Shown here in pieces: positions 36,098-44,713 of a stretch of DNA of 64,000 nucleotides (positions are counted from its first letter, which is position 1; every line of letters starts with the position of its first letter). The stretch lies in the NCBI RefSeq assembly GCF_005250615.1, contig NZ_SULM01000003.1, forward strand, positions 124,001 through 188,000. Reading direction: 5' to 3'. The translations under genes were made by a program, and so were the position numbers. The notes below the pieces were generated by a model. The model made no database searches and was not told the DNA's origin. It worked only from the letters and a program-made list of their open reading frames with translations. Source of the DNA: Pseudomonas rhizoryzae (GTDB lineage: Bacteria > Pseudomonadota > Gammaproteobacteria > Pseudomonadales > Pseudomonadaceae).

Positions 36098-36553
36098 ATG
36101 TCCATCGCTCTCACCCAGCGTTCCTCCGGCGCCCGCCTGCTGCATGCCGTGCTGTTCGAAGGCATCGCCATCCTGCTCTGCGCGCCGACCCTGGCCTGGC
36201 TGCTGGAAAAACCCCTGGTACACCTGGGTCTGCTCACCGCGGCCTTCTCCGCCGTCGCCATGCTCTGGAATCTGGTCTTCAACCTGGCCTTCGACCATCT
36301 GCAGCGCCGCCTGGGCTTCACTCGTGGCCTGTCCATCCGCCTGCTGCACGCCTTTTGCTTCGAAGGCGGACTGGTGGTGATGCTGGTACCGCTCGCCGCC
36401 TGGTGGCTGTCCATCGGTCTCTGGGAAGCCTTGCTGCTGGACCTGGGGCTGCTGCTGTTCTTCTTGCCCTACACCCTGGCCTTCAACTGGCTCTACGACC
36501 TGGGTTACGCCGCCTGGCGCAAACGCACGAACACCCCATGCCAGGCGCACTGA
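36098..36553 (+). CDS. PACE-family multidrug/polyamine efflux transporter
   Basis: A 151-residue protein built of two tandem bacterial transmembrane pair domains, seen as the repeated RLLHAVLFEGIAILL and RLLHAFCFEGGLVVM. The acidic residue in each F-E is the conserved PACE glutamate. Four membrane helices are predicted. Relatives such as AceI export chlorhexidine and short polyamines by proton antiport. ATG 36098 starts after GGGAGATGCCCT. It is divergent from a LysR regulator. Confidence 0.9.
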   Translation: MSIALTQRSSGARLLHAVLFEGIAILLCAPTLAWLLEKPLVHLGLLTAAFSAVAMLWNLVFNLAFDHLQRRLGFTRGLSIRLLHAFCFEGGLVVMLVPLAAWWLSIGLWEALLLDLGLLLFFLPYTLAFNWLYDLGYAAWRKRTNTPCQAH

Positions 36554-36601
36554 TAAGCTTTGCCGTGGTCGAAGTCGTATAGCCACTCAAGGAGAAGACA
36601 G

Positions 36602-36769
36602 ATGCCCTGGTACGCCTGGTTGATCCTGCTGATCGCCGTAGGCTCCGTGGTCGGCAGCCTACTGATGCTCAAGGACACCGCCCGTAAGGTGCCCCTGACC
36701 GAAGAACAAAAAGCCAAGATCCGGCAGCGCAATGCCGAGATGGACGCCAAGGAGGCCCAAGACCGCTGA
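36602..36769 (+). CDS. DUF2897 small membrane protein
   Basis: 55 residues: one membrane helix (WYAWLILLIAVGSVVGSLLML), then a charged tail (EEQKAKIRQRNAEMDAKEAQDR). This is the usual layout of DUF2897, found next to other small genes in Pseudomonas. AAGGAG lies nine bases before ATG 36602. Function unknown. Confidence 0.75.
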   Translation: MPWYAWLILLIAVGSVVGSLLMLKDTARKVPLTEEQKAKIRQRNAEMDAKEAQDR

Positions 36770-36793
36770 TCGTGCGTCCAGGCTCCAGCAGAA

Positions 36794-36830
36794 GAGGCCC
36801 TGTTACACCCGCGTGTGGCAGGGCCTCGTT
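36794..36830. terminator. Hairpin between convergent genes
   Basis: GAGGCCCTG (36794-36802) pairs perfectly with CAGGGCCTC (36819-36827); the loop is 16 bases. T runs are weak on both strands, so termination efficiency is uncertain. Confidence 0.55.
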
Positions 36831-36833
36831 GCA

Positions 36834-37943
36834 TCAGGACTCCAGCGGCTCCTTGGTATTGACGTACTCGGGCACCTTGGCCAGCGGTAGGCTTCTTACC
36901 TGCTCACGGGTCGGCCCCTGGCGCTTGGGCAAGGGCTCCAGGCGCTGCGTCTCACCGCTCTCCAGGGCCCGCTCGATAGCTGCCAGTACCCGCACGTCCC
37001 GCCAACCCTCTTCGCCATCCATCTCCGGTTGGCGATCCTTGAGGATGCAGTCGGAAAAATAGGCCGTCTCGCCGCCGAAGTGATCGACCACCGGCGCCTT
37101 GTGCTCCGAGGTTTCGCCGCCCACCGTCAGGCGATAGCCGATGGCGACGCCCTCACCGAAACCGAAGCACGGCGAGGCCTCGATCTCGCCCTTGCTGCCG
37201 ACCAGTTGGAAGCGCTCGGTATTGGGCCCGCTGAAACTGACGGTGAAACTGGCCAGCCGCTCTTCGGGAAAACGCAGCGTCACGGTTACAGCGTCCCAGG
37301 TAGTGACATCGCGCCCGGGCGTCCGCGCGCCGACCGCAGTGACCTCGATGGGCTCGTCGGCGAATAGCGAGCGCACGGCATTGAGCGGATAGGGCCCCAT
37401 GTCGGTGACCGGGCCCGCCCAGAAACCATGCTGGGCGCGGTGATTGGCGGTGTCGAGCGGTTGGGCGAAGGTCGAGGTGAACAGCCGCGGATCGCCGATC
37501 TCGCCATTGCGCACCCGTTCGATCATCTCCACCGTACCCGGCTCGCAATGCAGCCGATAGGCGATCATCAGCTTGGCACCGGAGCGTTCGGCCGCGGCGT
37601 TGATCGCGCGGCACTCCGCTTCGCTGATCGCCATCGGCTTTTCCAGCAAGACGTGAATGCCGGCTTCCAGCGCCGGTACCGCGAATTCCAGATGGCGAAA
37701 ATTGGGAGTCGCCAAGTAGATCGCATCGATCTCGCCCGACTTGAGCAGGGTCGGGAATTCCTCGTAGGTATAGCTCTTGAGTCCGTACTTGGCCGCCAGG
37801 TCCCGCGCCTTGATGGGGTCGCCGGTGACCAGGGCGGTCATCTCCGAATTGTCGGTCTGGCCCACCCCGGGCATGAAGGCGCCCTGGGAAATCCAACCGC
37901 CACCTACCACTGCATAACGAATCTTGCCTGTCGCACTGGGCAT
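36834..37943 (-). CDS. Gfo/Idh/MocA-family oxidoreductase
   Basis: 369 residues. An N-terminal Rossmann domain (RYAVVGGGWISQGAFMPGVGQ), the EKPMAISEAEC motif with the catalytic-site Lys, and a C-terminal alpha/beta domain (about 135-350) of the glucose-fructose oxidoreductase type. It probably oxidises or reduces a sugar or cyclitol with NAD(P). GGGAG precedes the ATG. It is isolated from sugar genes. It is longer than the roughly 309-residue arabinose 1-dehydrogenases of the same superfamily, but could supply a missing sugar dehydrogenase activity; this is speculation. Confidence 0.82.
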   Translation of the reverse strand: MPSATGKIRYAVVGGGWISQGAFMPGVGQTDNSEMTALVTGDPIKARDLAAKYGLKSYTYEEFPTLLKSGEIDAIYLATPNFRHLEFAVPALEAGIHVLLEKPMAISEAECRAINAAAERSGAKLMIAYRLHCEPGTVEMIERVRNGEIGDPRLFTSTFAQPLDTANHRAQHGFWAGPVTDMGPYPLNAVRSLFADEPIEVTAVGARTPGRDVTTWDAVTVTLRFPEERLASFTVSFSGPNTERFQLVGSKGEIEASPCFGFGEGVAIGYRLTVGGETSEHKAPVVDHFGGETAYFSDCILKDRQPEMDGEEGWRDVRVLAAIERALESGETQRLEPLPKRQGPTREQVRSLPLAKVPEYVNTKEPLES

Positions 37944-38055
37944 GGAAAGCTCCCGAATTCAGGCAGACGAGCTGTCCGCCACCTGAACTGTCGGCAAGCG
38001 GAAGGGCGATGAAGTTCCGAGGCCATGTTCAGCAGCGGCGCCCGGTCGCGGATAA

Positions 38056-38586
38056 CTAGCGACGAAAGCGCAGCTCGACTTCCGCTCCTTCGAAATCGTC
38101 GCTGCGATCACGGCTGATCACGCGTCCACCTAGCTCGAAACGCCCGGCGTTGTCATCCCGATGGAACATTTCCGGCAGTAGGCCGGCTTCGGCAAGGGCC
38201 TTCTCGGATTGCTTTGGCGTGACTTGCCGCGACATCAGGGTTTGCGGCTTGGCGGCCTCGCTGGGAACGCTGAGATCCAGGGGGCGCTGGACGACGGGGA
38301 CCTCTTTGGTCGAAGCAGGCTTTTTCAGCTGGGTGTTCTTGGCCAAGTCCTTTTTCTTCGGTGGCGGCGCAGGCAAGTCGAAAGCCTTTGCCGGCAGCGG
38401 ATCCAGGCGCAGGGCACGCAGGTCGGCGGCGCTGTTCTGCCGTTCGCTCACCACAGGCGGCGGCGCGGTCGCAGCAGGGGAATCGACAGCCGAAGGTGCC
38501 TTGGCCGTTGCAGGCGGCGAGTCGTTATCGCAACCCGACATGAGCAACAGCAACGCCACCACCGGCACAGCCCCGTATCCGCGCAT
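38056..38586 (-). CDS. Hypothetical lipoprotein, proline/alanine/lysine-rich
   Basis: 176 residues. A short signal with lipobox-like LLLLMSGCDN, then a low-complexity region (PATAKAPSAVDSPAATAPPP, PPPKKKDLAKN), and a conserved-looking C terminus (EMFHRDDNAGRFELGGRVISRDRSDDFEGAEVELRFRR). The product is probably anchored to the outer or inner membrane and disordered in the middle. ATG 38586 is chosen for the lipobox. I do not recognise a family with a known role. Confidence 0.65.
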   Translation of the reverse strand: MRGYGAVPVVALLLLMSGCDNDSPPATAKAPSAVDSPAATAPPPVVSERQNSAADLRALRLDPLPAKAFDLPAPPPKKKDLAKNTQLKKPASTKEVPVVQRPLDLSVPSEAAKPQTLMSRQVTPKQSEKALAEAGLLPEMFHRDDNAGRFELGGRVISRDRSDDFEGAEVELRFRR

Positions 38587-38686
38587 AGGTTCACCGTCCA
38601 CTAGGCGCCGCGCCTCGACCGGGAGCGCGGCAGGATCAGTCACTACAACCGACCCGAGCGTTGTGGAGCGGGTTCCAGCTATTCCG

Positions 38687-40120
38687 CTAGGCGGCCAGGG
38701 TTTCCTGGCAGAGCTGACGAGCGAGCAGGCCGAGGGTCATCAGCGCCCGCTGGGCATCGCGGCCCCAGGGCAGCCCGCAGTTGAGGCGAATGCAGTGGTT
38801 GAACTGGTCGGTGTTGCTGAAGATCATGCCCGGCGCGATGCTTACCCCCTGATCCAGCGCTCGCTGGTGCAGCAGGCGCGTATCCACCCGCACCGGCAGG
38901 CTGACCCAGAGGATGAAGCCGCCATTGGGGCGACTCATCTGGGTGCCCTCGGGGAAATGTTCCTGGATCGCCAGCTGGAAGGCGGTCATGTTGCGCCGGT
39001 ATTCCTGGCGGATGGCGCGCAGGTGGCGGTCATAGCCGCCGTTTTCCAGGTAGGCGGACACCCCCATCTGGGTCACGCTGCAAGCGGAGTGGGTGGTAAA
39101 GGTCTGCAGCCGGCAGATGTCGTCCTGGTAGGGACCGGCCACCACCCAACCGATGCGCACCCCCGGCGAGATGGTCTTGGAAAAGCTCGAGCAATAGATG
39201 ACGCGCCCCTGCTTATCGAGGGCCTTGAGCGCCTTGGAGCCACTGTCATAGGTTAGCTCGCCATAGATGTCGTCTTCGACGATGGCGATGTTGCGCTCCG
39301 CCGCCAGCCGGAGCAGCTGCTTCTGCCGCGCCTCCGGCATGCTGCCACCCAGCGGGTTGCTCAGGCGGGCGGCCACCACCAGGGCCTTGACCGGCCATTG
39401 GCTAGCCGCCAGTTGCAACGCCTCCACGCTGAGCCCGGTGTCGGGATCACAGGGAATCTCGATCACCTTGAGGCCCAGCACCTCGGCCAATTGCAGCAGC
39501 CCGTAATAGGACGGTGACTCGGTGGCGATCAGATCGCCCGGCTTGGTCAGCACCCGCAACGACATCTGCAGGGCATCCACGCAGCCATGGGTAATCACCA
39601 CCTCTTCCGGGCCCACCACCACCCCCGCATCGCGCAGGCGAATCGCCACCTGGCGGCGCAAGGGCTCGAAGCCCGGACTGTGTAGATAGGAAAAGGCTGC
39701 CCGGGCCTGGAAGCGGGTCACCTTGGACAGCTGCTGGTGCAACGCGCGCAGCGGCAGATAGTCGGGCTGGGGCACCGCCATGCCCAGGGGCACCACGCCC
39801 TCGCGGCGCGATTCGGCCAGCACCTGGTTGATGATCCCGGCACGGGTCACCAGGCTCGGCCGCTCCACGGTGGCGATGTCCGGCGTCGGCGCGGTCAGGG
39901 CGGGGGTCTGATGCACGTAGAAACCCGACTGTGGCCGCGCGCGGATCAGGCCCTGGTCTTCCAGGGTCGCGTAGGCCTGCAGGACGCTGGCATGGCTCAC
40001 CCCCAGTTGCTGGCTCAACTTGCGCACCGAAGGCACCCGCTCACCGGGCTTGTAGACCCCGGTGCGGATGTCGTTCGCCAGTTGCTGGGCGATGCGCTGG
40101 TAGAGCAACAGGTTGGTCAT
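38687..40120 (-). CDS. MocR-family (GntR/aminotransferase) regulator
   Basis: 477 residues. An N-terminal GntR winged helix at about 8-75 (YKPGERVPSVRKLSQQLGVSHASVLQAY) is fused to a fold-type I aminotransferase domain (about 110-470). The PLP lysine is in YCSSFSKTISPGVRIGW and the cofactor Asp in AIVEDDIYGELTY. Such proteins sense PLP or amino compounds and act as regulators. A triple GGTA direct repeat just upstream suggests autoregulation. There is no obvious divergent target, since the next gene is etfA on the same strand. Confidence 0.9.
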   Translation of the reverse strand: MTNLLLYQRIAQQLANDIRTGVYKPGERVPSVRKLSQQLGVSHASVLQAYATLEDQGLIRARPQSGFYVHQTPALTAPTPDIATVERPSLVTRAGIINQVLAESRREGVVPLGMAVPQPDYLPLRALHQQLSKVTRFQARAAFSYLHSPGFEPLRRQVAIRLRDAGVVVGPEEVVITHGCVDALQMSLRVLTKPGDLIATESPSYYGLLQLAEVLGLKVIEIPCDPDTGLSVEALQLAASQWPVKALVVAARLSNPLGGSMPEARQKQLLRLAAERNIAIVEDDIYGELTYDSGSKALKALDKQGRVIYCSSFSKTISPGVRIGWVVAGPYQDDICRLQTFTTHSACSVTQMGVSAYLENGGYDRHLRAIRQEYRRNMTAFQLAIQEHFPEGTQMSRPNGGFILWVSLPVRVDTRLLHQRALDQGVSIAPGMIFSNTDQFNHCIRLNCGLPWGRDAQRALMTLGLLARQLCQETLAA

Positions 40121-40164
40121 GGCGTCTTCCTGGACGAGAGCGGAACAGTAGCAGGCTACCCTGA

Positions 40165-40190
40165 AGGTATACCGGTACAGCTGGTACTGA
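40165..40190. promoter_or_regulatory. Direct-repeat operator candidate of the MocR gene
   Basis: GGTAT (40166), GGTAC (40174) and GGTAC (40183) recur at 8-9-base steps, 45-70 bases before the MocR start. MocR proteins characteristically bind direct repeats. The first two also form overlapping palindromes GGTATACC and TACCGGTA. Confidence 0.5.
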
Positions 40191-40295
40191 CCTTAACGCT
40201 TCCATTCCCAACGCGGCAATGTCCAAAAACGACAAAGCAGCGGAAGGCTCCTGCTCGGTGCCAGAGGCTCTACGCTAAGCATTGGCGCGCCCATG

Positions 40296-40322
40296 AAAAA
40301 GCCCGCCAAAGGGCGGGCTTTT
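40296..40322 (-). terminator. Terminator of the etfBA operon
   Basis: AAAAGCCCGCC (40297-40307) pairs with GGCGGGCTTTT (40312-40322) around a 4-base loop. On the minus strand it ends in a T run, 16 bases past the etfA stop. Confidence 0.88.
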
Positions 40323-40337
40323 GCGAGCGGAAGAGCC

Positions 40338-41267
40338 TTAGATAGCCTTTTCCAGCTCCGGCACCAGCTCGAACAGATCGCCCACCAGGCCGTAGTCGGC
40401 CACTTGGAAGATCGGTGCCTCCTCGTCCTTGTTGATCGCGACGATCACCTTGGAGTCCTTCATGCCCGCCAGGTGCTGGATGGCACCGGAGATGCCCACG
40501 GCGATGTACAGCTGCGGGGCGACGATCTTGCCGGTCTGGCCGACCTGCATGTCGTTGGGCACGAAGCCGGCGTCCACCGCGGCGCGCGAGGCACCCACCG
40601 CCGCGCCCAGCTTGTCGGCCAGGGCGTAGAGGATCTTGAAGTTGTCACCGTTCTGCAGACCGCGGCCACCGGAGACCACCACCTTGGCGGCGCCCAGCTC
40701 GGGACGGTCGGACTTGGCCAGCTCTTCGCCGACGAAGCTGGAGATGCCGGCGTCCTTGACCGCGCTCACGGCCTCGATGGCGGCGGAACCACCCTCGGCG
40801 GCGACCGGATCGAAACCGGTGGCGCGCACGGTGATCACCTTGATCGGGGCGGTGGAACGCACGGTAGCGATAGCGTTGCCGGCATAGATCGGCCGCTTGA
40901 AGGTATCGGCGGATTCGACGGCGATGATCTCGGAGATCTGGTCGACGTCCAGCAGGGCCGCGACGCGCGGCAGGAAGTTCTTGCCGTTGGTGCTGGCGGC
41001 GGCCAGCACGTGGCTGTAGTTGCCGGCCAGTTCGACCACCAGCGGGGCGATGTTTTCCGGCAGCTGGTGGGCATAGGCGGTGTTGTCGGCCAAGAGCACC
41101 TTGCTGACGCCGGCGACCTTGGCGGCGGCCTCGGCGACCGGCTGGGCGTTCTGGCCGGCGACCAGCACATGGATGTCGCCACCGATGGCCTGGGCCGCGG
41201 CGACGGTGTTCAGGGTGGCGCCGAAGAGGTTGGCGTTGTCGTGGTCGGCAATGACGAGAATGGCCAT
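40338..41267 (-). CDS. etfA: Electron transfer flavoprotein alpha subunit
   Basis: 309 residues. An N-terminal ETF domain and the C-terminal FAD-binding segment ([64 protein letters not shown]), which is diagnostic. It holds the FAD that accepts electrons from acyl-CoA and other dehydrogenases. Its ATG overlaps the etfB stop by one base, so it is translationally coupled. Electrons pass to ETF:ubiquinone oxidoreductase, encoded divergently. Confidence 0.97.
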   Translation of the reverse strand: MAILVIADHDNANLFGATLNTVAAAQAIGGDIHVLVAGQNAQPVAEAAAKVAGVSKVLLADNTAYAHQLPENIAPLVVELAGNYSHVLAAASTNGKNFLPRVAALLDVDQISEIIAVESADTFKRPIYAGNAIATVRSTAPIKVITVRATGFDPVAAEGGSAAIEAVSAVKDAGISSFVGEELAKSDRPELGAAKVVVSGGRGLQNGDNFKILYALADKLGAAVGASRAAVDAGFVPNDMQVGQTGKIVAPQLYIAVGISGAIQHLAGMKDSKVIVAINKDEEAPIFQVADYGLVGDLFELVPELEKAI

Positions 41268-42019
41268 CAGATCACCTTAGCTTCGTTCTTGAGTTTTTCG
41301 ACCAATTCGGCCACGGACTTGACCTTGATGCCCGCCTGGCGGCCGGCCGGCGCTTCCACCTTGACCACCTCGTAGGAGGCCTTGACCGCCACGCCCAGGG
41401 CGTCGGGGGTCAGGGTTTCCAGCGGCTTCTTCTTGGCCTTCATGATGTTGGGCAGCGAGGCATAGCGCGGCTCGTTCAGGCGCAGGTCGGTGGTCACCAC
41501 CGCCGGCAGCTTGAGCGCCACGGTCTGCAGACCGCCATCGATCTCGCGGGTCACGTTGAGGCCGTCACCGGCCTGCTCCACCTTGGAGGCGAAGGTGCCC
41601 TGGGCGAAGCCGGTCAAGGCGGCCAGCATCTGGCCAGTCTGGTTGTTGTCGCTGTCGATGGCCTGCTTGCCGAGGATCACCAGCTGCGGCTGTTCCTTGT
41701 CCACCACGGCCTTGAGCAGCTTGGCGGTGGTCAGCGACGACAGTTCGGCAGTGCCGGTGTCGATCAGCACGGCGCGATCGGCGCCCAGGGCCAGGGCGGT
41801 ACGCAGTTGCTCCTGCGCCTGGGCGGGACCGGCGGTCACCACCACGATCTCGCTGGCAATGCCCTTTTCCTTCAGGCGCACCGCTTCTTCCACGGCGATT
41901 TCGCAGAAGGGGTTCATGGACATCTTGACGTTGGCCAGGTCGACACCGGTCTGGTCGGCCTTGACGCGGACCTTTACGTTGTAGTCCACCACGCGTTTGA
42001 CAGCTACGAGAACCTTCAT
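41267..42019 (-). CDS. etfB: Electron transfer flavoprotein beta subunit
   Basis: 250 residues: [20 protein letters not shown], the [21 protein letters not shown] motif, the ETF-beta recognition region ([21 protein letters not shown]) with AMP-site residues, and the [29 protein letters not shown] signature. It pairs with EtfA in the cytoplasm. GAGGG precedes the ATG. It is separated from the divergent etfD by 438 bases that contain a fold-back element and a PsrA-like site. Confidence 0.97.
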   Translation of the reverse strand: MKVLVAVKRVVDYNVKVRVKADQTGVDLANVKMSMNPFCEIAVEEAVRLKEKGIASEIVVVTAGPAQAQEQLRTALALGADRAVLIDTGTAELSSLTTAKLLKAVVDKEQPQLVILGKQAIDSDNNQTGQMLAALTGFAQGTFASKVEQAGDGLNVTREIDGGLQTVALKLPAVVTTDLRLNEPRYASLPNIMKAKKKPLETLTPDALGVAVKASYEVVKVEAPAGRQAGIKVKSVAELVEKLKNEAKVI

Positions 42020-42104
42020 GAATCCCTCGATTTATTCTGGTGAATAAACAGGACGCCAAGGCGGCCTTGCGTTAGATACGACCCCTGTCGGTCCAACACT
42101 TCAC

Positions 42105-42241
42105 GCGGCTGACAAACCTACTGCGCGTCCGCCATGCGGGTGCGTGCGGTGCTCGGAATCCTCATGTACCGCTCGTACACTGCGGTTCCTGCGCGCCGCA
42201 CACACCCACCTGACAGCCGCTCGCGACGTTTTGTCAGCCGC
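42105..42241 (-). repeat. Fold-back repeat element, copy 4 (diverged, upstream of etfB)
   Basis: A 137-bp element. The outer arms GCGGCTGACAAA (42105-42116) and TTTGTCAGCCGC (42230-42241) are a perfect 12-bp pair. The core at 42153-42190 has TGTAC and GTACA closing the 5-nt loop CGCTC, with AGGAACCG and GGATTCC (reverse strand) outside. GGGTG-N-GTGCGG on both flanks extends the stem. It differs from copies 1-3 mainly by paired, compensating changes. Confidence 0.72.
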
Positions 42242-42346
42242 TCTTGTTGCAAATTCTTCCTATGTTGACCTCCACGGCAGCAGGGGTCAACGCGACAGTC
42301 CGTCAGGGGTCAGTCGCTCCCGAGTCTAACAGGCTTGCAGAAAATT
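42242..42346. other. etfB-etfD gap, remaining part
   Basis: No gene. It contains the inverted repeat GTTGACC (42264-42270) / GGTCAAC (42285-42291) with a 14-base loop, which may belong to the etfB promoter. The rest shows nothing recognisable. Confidence 0.35.
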
Positions 42347-42391
42347 TAAACAAACGTTTGAATGGGTGCCAGGGAGCGCCACAGATATAAT
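42347..42391 (+). promoter_or_regulatory. Candidate PsrA operator and -10 box of etfD
   Basis: TAAAC-AAAC-GTTTG at 42346-42360 fits the PsrA pattern (C/G)AAAC-N2-4-GTTT(G/C) with one mismatch; CAAACGTTTG is also a perfect palindrome. A consensus TATAAT lies at 42386-42391. PsrA is the Pseudomonas fatty-acid-responsive regulator, and I recall etf genes among its reported targets. Confidence 0.55.
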
Positions 42392-42457
42392 GAAGTCTTT
42401 TGTTGTACCCCTACATAAATAACCAGATCGTGAGTTTTGCCTGAGGAGAAGTGAGCC

Positions 42458-44107
42458 GTGGAACGCGAATACATGGAATTCGACGTGGTGATCGTCGGGG
42501 CCGGCCCCGCGGGCCTGTCCGCGGCCTGTCGCCTCAAGCAGCAGGCCACCGAGAAGGGCCAGGAGATCAGCGTCTGCGTGGTCGAGAAAGGCTCCGAAGT
42601 GGGCGCCCACATTCTCTCCGGTGCGGTCTTCGAACCCCGGGCGCTGGACGAGCTCTTCCCCAACTGGAAGGAGCTGGGTGCGCCGCTGAACACCCCGGTC
42701 AAGCGCGACGACATCTACCTGCTCAAGGACGAGCGCCAGGCCACCAAGGTGCCCAACTTCTTCGTGCCCAAGCCCATGCACAACGAGGGCAACTACATCA
42801 TCTCCCTGGGCAATCTCTGTCGCTGGCTGGGCCAGCAGGCCGAAGCCCTGGGCGTGGAGATCTATCCCGGCTTCGCCGCCCAGGAACCGCTGATCGATGA
42901 GCAGGGCGTGGTGCGCGGCATCATCACCGGCGACCTCGGGGTGGATCGCGAAGGCCAGCCCAAGGAGGGCGTCTACACCCCCGGCATGGAACTGCGCGGC
43001 AAGTACACCCTGTTCGCCGAAGGCTGCCGTGGCCACCTGGGCAAGCAGCTCGGCCAGAGATTCAAGCTCGGCGAAGGCGCCGATCCGCAGCACTATGGTA
43101 TCGGCATCAAGGAATTGTGGGAGATAGATCCGGCCAAGCACGAGCAGGGTCTGGTGATCCACACCTCCGGCTGGCCGCTGGACAAGGAAAATCCAGGCGG
43201 CTCCTTCCTCTATCATCTGGAAGACAACCAGGTGGTGGTCGGCCTCATCGTCGACCTGGCCTACAGCAATCCGCACCTGTCGCCCTATGACGAATTCCAG
43301 CGCTACAAGCACCACCCGGTGGTGGCCCAGTACCTGGAAGGCGGCAAGCGCGTCTCCTACGGCGCCCGCGCCCTGGTCAAGGGCGGCCTGAATTCCCTAC
43401 CGAAGATGGTCTTCCCCGGTGGCGCCCTGATCGGTTGCGACTTGGGCACCCTGAACCCGGCCAAGATCAAGGGCAGCCACACCGCCATGAAGTCCGGCAT
43501 GCTCGCCGCCGACGCCATCGTCACCGCCCTGGCCGCCGGCCGCGAAGGCGACGAACTCCAGGGCTACGTGGACGGCTTCAAGGGCAGTTGGCTGCAGGAA
43601 GAACTCCATGCCAGCCGCAACTTCGGCCCGGCCATGCACAAGTTCGGCCCGCTACTTGGCCCGGCCTTCGCCTTCGTCGAACACAACCTGCTGGGTGGCG
43701 CCCTGCCCTTCACCCTGCACGACCGGCGTATGGACCACACCTGCCTGAAGAAGGCCGACGAGGCCCCGCGCATCAGCTATCCCAAGCCGGACGGCAAGTT
43801 GAGTTTCGACAAGCTCTCCTCAGTGTTCCTCTCCAACACCAACCACGAAGAAGACCAGCCGGTTCACCTGAAGCTCAAGGACCCGTCGATTCCCATCGCG
43901 CAGAACCTGCCGCTGTACGACGAGCCGGCACAGCGCTATTGCCCGGCCGGGGTCTACGAGGTAGTCCGCGATGGCGGCGAGCCGCGCTTCCAGATCAATG
44001 CCCAGAACTGCGTCCACTGCAAGACCTGCGACATCAAGGACCCGGCGCAGAACATCACCTGGGTGGCGCCAGAAGGCAGCGGCGGCCCCAACTATCCCAA
44101 CATGTAA
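42458..44107 (+). CDS. etfD: Electron transfer flavoprotein-ubiquinone oxidoreductase
   Basis: 549 residues. N-terminal FAD-binding MEFDVVIVGAGPAGLSAACRL; ubiquinone-binding and membrane-surface region in the middle; a C-terminal 4Fe-4S module with YCPAGVYE and NCVHCKTCDIKDP. It oxidises reduced ETF and passes electrons to the quinone pool, coupling beta-oxidation to respiration. The start is GTG 42458 after AGGAG, giving the MEREYMEF N terminus known in Pseudomonas; ATG 42473 is the alternative. It is divergent from etfBA and followed by a very strong terminator. Confidence 0.96.
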   Translation: MEREYMEFDVVIVGAGPAGLSAACRLKQQATEKGQEISVCVVEKGSEVGAHILSGAVFEPRALDELFPNWKELGAPLNTPVKRDDIYLLKDERQATKVPNFFVPKPMHNEGNYIISLGNLCRWLGQQAEALGVEIYPGFAAQEPLIDEQGVVRGIITGDLGVDREGQPKEGVYTPGMELRGKYTLFAEGCRGHLGKQLGQRFKLGEGADPQHYGIGIKELWEIDPAKHEQGLVIHTSGWPLDKENPGGSFLYHLEDNQVVVGLIVDLAYSNPHLSPYDEFQRYKHHPVVAQYLEGGKRVSYGARALVKGGLNSLPKMVFPGGALIGCDLGTLNPAKIKGSHTAMKSGMLAADAIVTALAAGREGDELQGYVDGFKGSWLQEELHASRNFGPAMHKFGPLLGPAFAFVEHNLLGGALPFTLHDRRMDHTCLKKADEAPRISYPKPDGKLSFDKLSSVFLSNTNHEEDQPVHLKLKDPSIPIAQNLPLYDEPAQRYCPAGVYEVVRDGGEPRFQINAQNCVHCKTCDIKDPAQNITWVAPEGSGGPNYPNM

Positions 44108-44108
44108 G

Positions 44109-44148
44109 CGAATGAAGAAAGGGCCCCTCGGGGCCCTTTCTTCATTCG
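44109..44148. terminator. 19-bp perfect terminator hairpin
   Basis: 44109-44127 pairs perfectly with 44130-44148. It follows etfD by one base. The stop codon of the convergent DUF1285 gene (44142-44144) lies inside the stem, so it serves both directions. Confidence 0.9.
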
Positions 44149-44702
44149 GCGGGAGCGACGGGAAAGAAGACGCCGCGACTCCAGACCCCGAGCCAATCCT
44201 GCCCTTCACGCTGCCCCTGCTCGACGCGCTCCATCAACTGGTAGAAGACCGCTCTATTGAGTCGGGCTTCCAGGCCACCACGCACCTGCACATAGGGCGC
44301 CGGCTGGCCATCCTGCTCGGCAAACCGCAGCGGATGCTCGGCACCTGCGGCAACCCGATCGCCCACGTTGGTCAGAAAATCCAGCTCCTGTTCTTGTCCG
44401 CTACCGCGCCACTCGACGTCCACCGCGAGAAAGGGCACGTCCTCCACCTGGATGCCCACGCACTCCACCGGCGTCACCAGCACGTAGCGTTCGGGGTCAC
44501 GGCGCAGGATGGTAGAGAAGAGGCGCACCATGGCCGGACGGGTGATGGGCGTGCCCTGGTGATACCAGGTGCCGTCCCGGGCGATACGCATGTCGATGTC
44601 GCCGCAGAAGGGTGGATGCCAGAGGTGCACCGGCGGCAAGCTACCCTCCTGCACCGCCGGCAATTGCGCCAACAGATTGCGTGTCACGTCACCCTGGCTC
44701 AC
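44142..44702 (-). CDS. DUF1285 family protein
   Basis: 186 residues. The N-terminal part (PPVHLWHPPFCGDIDMRIARDGTWYHQGTPITRPAMVRLFSTIL) and PVECVGIQVEDVPFLAVDV match DUF1285, a two-domain soluble protein of unknown role common next to etfD in Pseudomonas. It is 11 bases from a DUF4823 lipoprotein gene on the same strand, so the two probably form an operon. The stop lies in the terminator stem. Confidence 0.88.
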   Translation of the reverse strand: MSQGDVTRNLLAQLPAVQEGSLPPVHLWHPPFCGDIDMRIARDGTWYHQGTPITRPAMVRLFSTILRRDPERYVLVTPVECVGIQVEDVPFLAVDVEWRGSGQEQELDFLTNVGDRVAAGAEHPLRFAEQDGQPAPYVQVRGGLEARLNRAVFYQLMERVEQGQREGQDWLGVWSRGVFFPVAPAE

Positions 44703-44713
44703 GTCCCGCTCCT

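Noticed and set aside
36834-37943. Calling the Gfo/Idh protein the missing arabinose dehydrogenase
   Set aside because: The superfamily fits, but it is 60 residues longer than known arabinose dehydrogenases, is 22 kb away and resembles glucose-fructose oxidoreductase types. Left as a possibility only.
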